Of a DNA stretch of 10,320 nucleotides, positions 6,819 through 10,320 are shown piece after piece (position 1 is the first letter of the stretch; each line of letters begins with the position of its first letter). A model generated the notes under the pieces. The model made no database searches. It was not told the DNA's origin and saw nothing but the letters and a program-made list of their open reading frames with translations. Both the position numbers and the translations under genes were made by a program. This DNA comes from Legionellales bacterium UBA5158 (GTDB lineage: Bacteria; Pseudomonadota; Gammaproteobacteria; DSM-16500): the NCBI GenBank assembly GCA_002413665.1, contig DHXK01000110.1:27337-37656 (forward strand), in the 5' to 3' direction.

Positions 6819-7460
6819 TTGAGCCGACTGCGAATTACAGAAATATTTTATTCCCTGCAAGGCGAAACACGCACGGTAGGCTTGCCTACGGTTTTTGTGC
6901 GTTTAACAGGTTGTCCTTTACGCTGCGGCTATTGTGATACAGCTTATGCGTTTCAGGGGGGTAATTGGCAGGAAATCGATGAGATTTTAACGCAAGTTGC
7001 CAGTTTTAGCGCCCATTACGTGACAGTGACAGGGGGTGAGCCTCTGGCGCAAAAGCCTAGCCTAGAATTATTGTCTAGGTTGGCAGACGCAGGTTATGAA
7101 GTATCATTAGAAACCAGTGGTGCCTTGGATATAGCCTCAGTAGACCCACGTATAGTCAAAGTGGTCGATATCAAAACTCCAGGCTCAATGGAAGTAACTA
7201 AGAATCTATGGTCTAATCTGGAATATTTATTGCCTCACGATCAAGTAAAGTTTGTTATTTGTAATCGAGATGATTATGAGTGGTCAAAAGATATTATTCA
7301 GAAATATAAGCTAGCAGATGTTTGTGAAATTTTATTATCTCCAAGTTATCAGGAGCAACCTGTAGGATTATTGGCCGATTGGATACTAGCAGATCATTTA
7401 AATGTGCGTTTACAGATTCAATTACATAAATATTTGTGGGGAGACGTTGTTGGGCGTTGA
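6819..7460 (+). CDS. queE: QueE, 7-carboxy-7-deazaguanine synthase (radical SAM)
   Basis: 213 residues, normal length. QueE rearranges 6-carboxytetrahydropterin to 7-carboxy-7-deazaguanine, a step in making queuosine, a modified base found at the tRNA wobble position. The N-terminus has the family motif ITEIFYSLQGETRTVGLPTV. The radical-SAM cluster cysteines are C32, C36 and C39 in TGCPLRCGYCDT, and TGGEP at 71-75 is the SAM-binding motif. The C-terminus LQIQLHKYLWGD is typical. The start is TTG 6819, one base after the cpoB stop, with AGG 8 bases upstream; translation is probably coupled to cpoB. In several gammaproteobacteria queC follows queE before a tRNA-Lys gene. Here queE runs directly into the tRNA, so queC is elsewhere or lost. 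Confidence 0.95.
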   Translation: MSRLRITEIFYSLQGETRTVGLPTVFVRLTGCPLRCGYCDTAYAFQGGNWQEIDEILTQVASFSAHYVTVTGGEPLAQKPSLELLSRLADAGYEVSLETSGALDIASVDPRIVKVVDIKTPGSMEVTKNLWSNLEYLLPHDQVKFVICNRDDYEWSKDIIQKYKLADVCEILLSPSYQEQPVGLLADWILADHLNVRLQIQLHKYLWGDVVGR

Positions 7461-7484
7461 TATTTTCTTATGATTCTGTATTAT
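7457..7484 (+). promoter_or_regulatory. Promoter of tRNA-Lys with GC-rich discriminator
   Basis: TTGATA (7457-7462), a 16-base spacer, then TATTAT (7479-7484); each hexamer matches 5/6 of the sigma-70 consensus. The following AGGCGCC is the GC-rich discriminator typical of stringently controlled stable-RNA promoters. The -35 box overlaps the queE stop codon. Expected transcription start is near 7491, about 27 bases before the tRNA. Confidence 0.65.
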
Positions 7485-7517
7485 AGGCGCCTCGAGTTTA
7501 TGTAACTTTTAATGTAC

Positions 7518-7593
7518 GGGCCGTTAGCTCAGCCGGTAGAGCAGCAGGCTTTTAACCTGTTGGTCCTGCGTTCGAATCGCAGACGGCCCACCA
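7518..7593 (+). tRNA. tRNA-Lys (anticodon UUU)
   Basis: A complete cloverleaf of 76 bases with encoded CCA. Acceptor stem GGGCCGT pairs with ACGGCCC. The D arm is GCTC/GAGC. The anticodon stem GCAGG/CCTGT closes the loop CTTTTAA, giving anticodon TTT. The T arm CTGCG/CGCAG encloses TTCGAAT. The gene is intact because the integrated element restored its 3' end: the part from the anticodon loop onward is duplicated at 10274-10320. No terminator is visible just downstream, as expected if the original one was pushed to the far side of the insertion. Confidence 0.98.
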
Positions 7594-7595
7594 AA
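7549..7595 (+). repeat. Left attachment repeat (attL) inside tRNA-Lys
   Basis: 47 bases running from the anticodon loop (CTTTTAA) to two bases past CCA, identical to 10274-10320. The identity stops sharply on the left (G7548 versus A10273). This is the core duplicated by site-specific integration of the element to the right. Confidence 0.9.
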
Positions 7596-7623
7596 TTCAC
7601 TAATAGAAACAAAGAATTACAGC

Positions 7624-7636
7624 GTTACTTTGTAAC
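7624..7636. repeat. Small palindrome near the left island end
   Basis: GTTAC-TTT-GTAAC, a perfect 5-3-5 inverted repeat 29 bases inside the left attachment repeat. It could be a recombination accessory site or chance. Confidence 0.3.
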
Positions 7637-7660
7637 ATTCAAACCACTCGCAAATGTCCG

Positions 7661-7682
7661 TGCATGACTTTTGCATGACTGA
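7661..7682 (+). repeat. Two copies of an 11-bp repeat at the left island end
   Basis: TGCATGACTTT (7661-7671) followed directly by TGCATGACTGA (7672-7682), so a period of 11. The first unit matches the right-end unit TTCGTGACTTT at 9 of 11 positions, and both arrays are preceded by CCG. Period, strand orientation and core (TGACTTT) are shared with 10115-10178, which suggests binding sites for one protein, most simply the island integrase. Confidence 0.6.
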
Positions 7683-7746
7683 GTGATGCATCTGTCCTTA
7701 ACAAAGTGAGTGTTGGCCTCGTGTGGCTCTCACAAACTTTATTAGA

Positions 7747-7781
7747 TGATCTCGCCCCGAAAAAACGGACACATCACTAAG
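7747..7781 (+). repeat. Left terminal inverted repeat of the IS3-family element
   Basis: It matches the right end (reverse complement) at 27 of 35 positions: TGATCT, GCCCCGA, ACGGACAC, CA and TAAG are shared. The orfB stop codon lies inside this repeat, an economical layout common in IS3 elements. Confidence 0.85.
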
Positions 7782-8637
7782 CGACCATTTGCGCTTCAAA
7801 ATTCACTGGGCTCAAATACCCCAGCTTAGAATGAAGACGTTTGCGATTGTAATACACATCGATATAATCAAACACATGATTTTTTGCAAAAGCACGTGTT
7901 ACAAATTTTTCGCCGTGTACTGCTTCAACTTTAAAACTATGATTCCAGCTTTCCATCGCGGCATTATCAAAACAATCACCACGCTTACTCATGCTACAAA
8001 TTAGCCCGTTATCAGCTAATAGCTTTTGATAATCATACGAGCAATACTGACTACCGCGGTCGGAGTGGACAATAACTCCGCGTGGCATTTTTCGGCGCCA
8101 TAGAGCCATCTGTAAGGCGTCTATCACAAGAGATGATGTCATGCGCGAGGACAGCGCCCAGCCAACCACCATGCGAGAATATAAATCCATGACAACTGCC
8201 AAATAAAGCCATCCTTCATCTGTCCAAATATAAGTGATGTCACTTACGTATTTTTCATCGGGGTTACTGGCTTCAAAATGTTGCTGCAATAAATTAGGCG
8301 CGACGGGTAGTTTGTGATTACTGTTCGTTGTTGCTTTATATTTTTTTGCAGCTTTGGCACGCCAACCATTCGATCTCATGAGCCTTGTCACTCGATGACG
8401 GCTCACAGATGTGCCTTCTATTTTCAACCTTTTTGTAATGCGTTTGGCGCCAGCACGTGATTTTTCGTCGTCAAAAATATGTTTTATTTTAGCTGTTAAT
8501 TCAACATTGCTGAGTGCGCGCAAAAATGCGGGGCGATCTAGCCAATCGTAATAACCACTCGTTGATACTGAGAGCATGTGACACATCATTTTTATTGAGT
8601 AACGCAGATTGTTTTCTTTGATCATGGCGTACTTCAC
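7777..8637 (-). CDS. IS3-family transposase OrfB (DDE integrase domain)
   Basis: 286 residues from GTG 8637; in practice probably made as the C-terminal part of an OrfAB fusion. Residues about 45-100 are the HTH_21-like segment (KIKHIFDDEKSRAGAKRITKRL). Residues about 125-280 are the rve integrase core with all three acidic residues: Asp in YVSDITYIWTDEG, Asp in VIVHSDRGSQYCS and Glu in DNAAMESWNHSFK, followed by YNRKRLHSKLGYLSPV. The frame overlaps the end of orfA (GTGA) and is in the -1 frame relative to it. It looks intact. No stop interrupts it, so the element may still be active. Confidence 0.95.
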   Translation of the reverse strand: MKYAMIKENNLRYSIKMMCHMLSVSTSGYYDWLDRPAFLRALSNVELTAKIKHIFDDEKSRAGAKRITKRLKIEGTSVSRHRVTRLMRSNGWRAKAAKKYKATTNSNHKLPVAPNLLQQHFEASNPDEKYVSDITYIWTDEGWLYLAVVMDLYSRMVVGWALSSRMTSSLVIDALQMALWRRKMPRGVIVHSDRGSQYCSYDYQKLLADNGLICSMSKRGDCFDNAAMESWNHSFKVEAVHGEKFVTRAFAKNHVFDYIDVYYNRKRLHSKLGYLSPVNFEAQMVA

Positions 8638-8933
8638 TCCGACTCTTTCGTAAAGTACGTTGCCACCTTTTTTAAGAAAGAATTTTCCTCTTGTAGTCTG
8701 GCAACCTCGCGTTTAAGTTTAGCCATTTCTGCTTGCTGTAACTTTTGGTTTTCAATCGTATCTCCGCCTTTTTTCTGCTGGCTACGCCAGTAGTAAAGCA
8801 TGGATTCACTGATACCAAGATCTACCGCTGCTTGAGACACCCCGTCTTTGGTCGCGCGCTCAAGTGCTTGATCTTTGAACTGGGGGCTGTATTTTTTTCG
8901 ATTTACTGACTTTTTTGTGTTTTTTTCGTTCAT
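8634..8933 (-). CDS. IS3-family transposase OrfA (helix-turn-helix)
   Basis: 99 residues. The N-terminal helix-turn-helix at about 15-57 (YSPQFKDQALERATKDG, then AAVDLGISESMLYYWRSQ) binds the terminal repeats. A leucine zipper follows at about 62-95 (KLQQAEMAKLKREVARLQEENSFLKK). GAGGTGA 3 bases before ATG 8933 is a strong ribosome binding site. The last codons contain the frameshift heptamer A AAA AAG. OrfA alone usually acts as a regulator of transposition; the -1 shifted OrfAB of about 385 residues is the transposase. Confidence 0.95.
   Translation of the reverse strand: MNEKNTKKSVNRKKYSPQFKDQALERATKDGVSQAAVDLGISESMLYYWRSQQKKGGDTIENQKLQQAEMAKLKREVARLQEENSFLKKVATYFTKESE
8667..8673 (-). promoter_or_regulatory. 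Programmed -1 frameshift site of the IS3 element
   Basis: On the minus strand the orfA codons read TTA AAA AAG, giving the slippery heptamer A AAA AAG at codons 87-89. The -1 frame from this point is open all the way into orfB (GGT GGC AAC GTA and onward), so a shift gives one continuous OrfAB protein. Confidence 0.85.
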
Positions 8934-8962
8934 TTTTCACCTCAATATTAGAGAGCTACTCT

Positions 8963-8997
8963 CTTAATGGGGTGTCCGTGAAGTCGGGGCTAGATCA
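8963..8997 (-). repeat. Right terminal inverted repeat of the IS3-family element
   Basis: On the minus strand it reads TGATCTAGCCCCGA, then ACGGACAC and TAAG, pairing with 7747-7781. It lies just upstream of orfA, so it probably carries part of the transposase promoter. Its first three bases supply the TGA that ends the truncated permease frame. Confidence 0.85.
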
Positions 8998-9393
8998 TAT
9001 TAGGAGGTTTATCAGTAATGGATTTATTTTTTGATTAGGAAACAGAAATGTTAAAAAGTGAATTAAACTTTCTGTCATCAAATTGAGTTGGATAGCAAAC
9101 CAACCTAGCATAGAAATAATAAAAACGAATCCAAAAATATGGGTGCCTTTTGTGCCGAAAATTGTTATCACGCATTCAACAGTGCTTTTTCGTTCTTTTG
9201 TCGCCATGGATGAAGTTAAATACGCATACATCATAAGAAAAAAATTACCTAGGATAATTGCTCCCAGTGCTGACAGGTAACCGTAATTTTTTACTAGCAT
9301 TTGACCGGTAATTATCACAGGCAAGCAAATAGCTCCGCCAATTTGAATACATAGCAGCTGCCTCCAGTTTTGTTTTGCGAAGAGGGTATTCAT
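8995..9393 (-). pseudogene. N-terminal fragment of a permease truncated at the IS edge
   Basis: 132 residues from ATG 9393. The fragment carries about four hydrophobic segments (roughly 12-32, 38-60, 83-103 and 108-125) and breaks off at the IS border, with the stop codon supplied by the IS end. The text IQIGGAICLPVIITGQML, then KERKSTVEC, then LGWFAIQLNLM resembles NCS1-type cytosine/purine permeases, where a GWF-x-Q motif follows the third helix. An amino-acid permease is the alternative. A complete member would have about 400 residues. The 150 bases on the other side of the IS encode no continuation in any minus frame, so the rest was deleted, not merely interrupted. It should be non-functional. 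Confidence 0.65.
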
Positions 9394-9484
9394 TTAATTC
9401 TCTGTGTGGGGTTGTGTTTATAAAAGCAGAGGCTCAGGCTTGGATCTCTGACTTCCAACCTTTTGCCAAAATGTATCGGTGATG

Positions 9485-9811
9485 TTATTCCTGTATATGA
9501 TGTTTGATCGCCTCAGCAATCCATTGATTCAAGCTTATTTTATGTTGTTTTGCAGCGATATAAACTTGTCTATGTAGTTCAGGTTCAATACGTAAGTTGA
9601 ATTTTCCAGAGAAGGTTTTTTCTGGTTGTTCATCGCGTTCTTTGCAAAAACTAAGGTAATCATCTATGGACTCTTTGAAGGCTTTTTTAATTTCAGCAAC
9701 AGATGAGCCTTGAAAAGTGATCACATCGCGAGTATTCATAATTTCGCCATGGAAAATTTCTGTCTCATCGTCAAATTCAACATGTCCCATATAACCTTTA
9801 TAAATTAACAT
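9485..9811 (-). CDS. hicB: HicB antitoxin
   Basis: 108 residues. Residues about 3-56 form the degenerate RNase-H-like HicB domain (YKGYMGHVEFDDETEIFHGEI, then ITFQGSSVAEIKKAFKESIDDYL). Residues about 68-106 form a ribbon-helix-helix DNA-binding domain (SGKFNLRIEPELHRQVYIAA, then ISLNQWIAEAI). HicB masks the HicA toxin and represses its own operon by binding a palindromic operator, here probably 10066-10088. The frame overlaps the end of hicA by 7 bases, so the two are translationally coupled. Order toxin then antitoxin is standard for hicAB. Both parts look complete. Confidence 0.93.
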   Translation of the reverse strand: MLIYKGYMGHVEFDDETEIFHGEIMNTRDVITFQGSSVAEIKKAFKESIDDYLSFCKERDEQPEKTFSGKFNLRIEPELHRQVYIAAKQHKISLNQWIAEAIKHHIQE

Positions 9812-10059
9812 TTGATATCTGCCTCTTTTAAAAATCGTCTCATTGAGATAACAGCACCCTTGTCCGTTTCTTTTTTTGAGTGAGGGCGGTGGAAAACAGC
9901 TCGGATACCGTTTAGCGCAATTCGTACCCGAGAACCATTCCCTTCTGAGATTTCAGCACCTAAGGCGCTAAGCATCGCTTCAATATCTCTCCATGCAATA
10001 CTTGCTTGAACAGGATTTTGAAATATTTGTTCTAATGTTTTTTGATGCTTTTTATTCAT
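9805..10059 (-). CDS. hicA: HicA toxin (mRNA interferase)
   Basis: 84 residues, full length for the longer HicA subgroup. HicA is a small double-stranded-RNA-binding-fold ribonuclease that cleaves mRNA and stops growth when HicB is lost. The fold can be followed from TLEQIFQNPVQASIAWRDIEAMLSALGAEI to EGNGSRVRIALNGIRAVFHRPH. The usual GSH catalytic motif reads GSR here (42-44), with histidines at 57 and 60 in FHRPH, as I recall for this subgroup; which residue is catalytic is uncertain. No Shine-Dalgarno sequence precedes ATG 10059, and the predicted transcript starts almost at the ATG, so it may be translated as a leaderless mRNA. In an island lacking other maintenance genes, it probably stabilises the element. 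Confidence 0.92.
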   Translation of the reverse strand: MNKKHQKTLEQIFQNPVQASIAWRDIEAMLSALGAEISEGNGSRVRIALNGIRAVFHRPHSKKETDKGAVISMRRFLKEADIKC

Positions 10060-10065
10060 TGTAGC

Positions 10066-10093
10066 ATAGTACCATAAAATGGTACTATATCAA
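10066..10093 (-). promoter_or_regulatory. hicAB promoter with palindromic operator
   Basis: A perfect 10-bp inverted repeat (ATAGTACCAT, AAA, ATGGTACTAT; 10066-10088) overlaps a promoter on the minus strand: TTGATA (-35, 10093-10088), 16-base spacer, TACTAT (-10, 10071-10066). Binding of the HicB ribbon-helix-helix domain here would block RNA polymerase. The -10 box ends only 6 bases before the hicA ATG. Confidence 0.75.
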
Positions 10094-10114
10094 GGTTCGA
10101 CATGGTTTTTACCG

Positions 10115-10178
10115 TTCGTGACTTTTTCGTGACTTTTTCGTGACTTTTTCGTGACTTTTTCGTGACTTTTTCGTGATT
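10115..10178 (+). repeat. 11-bp tandem repeat array at the right island end
   Basis: Five exact tandem copies of TTCGTGACTTT (10115-10169) and a degenerate sixth (from 10170, matching 8 of 11). It lies 22 bases upstream of the hicAB promoter and about 95 bases from the right attachment repeat. A variant of the same 11-bp unit occurs twice at the left end (7661-7682). One helical turn per unit places all copies on one face of the DNA, as for cooperative protein binding. Confidence 0.85.
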
Positions 10179-10180
10179 AG

Positions 10181-10208
10181 GTTGTGCTTCGTTATGCTCT
10201 GTTGTGCT
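10181..10208 (+). repeat. Three 10-bp repeats next to the 11-bp array
   Basis: GTTGTGCT (10181-10188), GTTATGCT (10191-10198) and GTTGTGCT (10201-10208) recur every 10 bases, consensus GTTRTGCT. The array begins right after the last 11-bp unit and faces the attachment repeat, so it is a second set of phased sites. Confidence 0.65.
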
Positions 10209-10273
10209 AATTGCAAGGGTCGCACAGTCCTATAAGTTTATATTAATCAATCATATATATTTTGAGCTGATAA

Positions 10274-10320
10274 CTTTTAACCTGTTGGTCCTGCGTTCGA
10301 ATCGCAGACGGCCCACCAAA
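10274..10320 (+). repeat. Right attachment repeat (attR): displaced tRNA-Lys 3' end
   Basis: Identical over 47 bases to 7549-7595, covering the anticodon loop, variable region, T arm, acceptor 3' strand, CCA and two more bases. The 5' half of the tRNA is absent, so this copy is not a functional tRNA. The match reaches the window edge and may continue. Confidence 0.9.

Larger units (their letters stand above)
7747..8997 (-). mobile_element. IS3-family insertion sequence
   Basis: 1,251 bp with imperfect 35-bp terminal inverted repeats and two overlapping transposase frames on the minus strand, the standard IS3 architecture. The ends begin TGATCT and read inward through a shared GCCCCGA and CGGACAC. 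TATTAG occurs just outside both ends (7740-7745 and 8998-9003), but one base is out of register on the left and it is longer than the usual 3-4 bp duplication, so it is only a possible target-site duplication. The right end truncates a permease gene. Confidence 0.9.
7594..10320. mobile_element. Small tRNA-Lys-integrated genomic island (integrase not seen)
   Basis: About 2.7 kb bounded by a direct 47-bp repeat of the tRNA-Lys 3' end. From left to right it holds a left-end repeat region, an IS3-family element, a truncated permease gene, hicB and hicA, and two tandem repeat arrays. All genes are on the minus strand, opposite to the tol-queE-tRNA genes. No tyrosine recombinase, excisionase, replication or transfer gene is visible. 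The end of a tol-pal/queE region at a tRNA-Lys gene is a known integration hotspot in Pseudomonas aeruginosa. The element may be a remnant, may rely on an integrase in trans, or may be the first part of a longer island continuing past the window. Confidence 0.8.

Noticed and set aside
7789..8004. Plus-strand open frame of 71 codons inside the IS
   Set aside because: Antisense to the conserved DDE domain of the transposase; a shadow frame.
9083..9280. Plus-strand open frame of 65 codons opposite the permease fragment
   Set aside because: Antisense to a sequence with clear membrane-protein character; no ribosome binding site or family.
9421..9447. Hairpin terminator between hicB and the permease fragment
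   Set aside because: Only a 5-bp stem (CAGAG/CTCTG) with a long loop and no T-tract; not a credible terminator.
10115..10178. CRISPR array
   Set aside because: The 11-bp units are contiguous with no spacers and no cas genes are near; it is a simple tandem array.

Overview
The window looks like part of a gammaproteobacterial chromosome, most likely an AT-rich, host-associated lineage such as Legionellales (the Coxiella/Legionella/Rickettsiella side). Three things point there: a complete gammaproteobacterial-type tol-pal cluster running into queE and a tRNA-Lys gene; a eukaryote-like U-box protein of the kind used as an effector by intracellular bacteria; and low-GC codon use throughout. Genus is inference; no rRNA or other decisive marker is present.

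Layout. (1) Positions 1-1435: the 3' end of an unrecognised gene, then a membrane-anchored protein with a coiled coil and a C-terminal U-box (E3 ubiquitin ligase fold). A perfect 17-bp inverted repeat lies in frame near the 5' end of the U-box gene. (2) Positions 1527-6817, plus strand: the cell-envelope Tol-Pal system in the usual order, ybgC-tolQ-tolR-tolA-tolB-pal-cpoB. The ybgC gene has lost its middle third but remains in frame and overlaps tolQ by 4 bases. TolQ and TolR form the proton-driven inner-membrane motor. TolA spans the periplasm. TolB and the lipoprotein Pal act at the outer membrane and peptidoglycan, and CpoB links this to septal wall synthesis. Pal has its own candidate promoter and is followed by a strong terminator. 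(3) Positions 6819-7593: queE (7-deazaguanine pathway), then tRNA-Lys(UUU) with a stable-RNA-type promoter overlapping the end of queE.

(4) Positions 7594-10320: a small integrated element. The 3' part of the tRNA-Lys gene, from anticodon loop through CCA, is repeated exactly at the right edge of the window (47 bp, possibly continuing beyond it), the signature of site-specific integration at a tRNA gene. Between the two copies lie a complete-looking IS3-family element with an A AAA AAG frameshift site, a permease gene cut short at the IS edge, a hicA-hicB toxin-antitoxin pair with a palindromic operator over its promoter, and short tandem repeats. A related 11-bp repeat occurs near both inner ends of the element (two copies left, five to six right), as expected of arm-type integrase binding sites. 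No integrase gene is visible, so this is either a decayed or trans-mobilised island, or the left segment of a larger or tandem island.

The points most worth a second look are the island with repeat arrays at both ends and no integrase, the U-box membrane protein with its in-frame perfect palindrome, and the internally deleted but translationally coupled ybgC.
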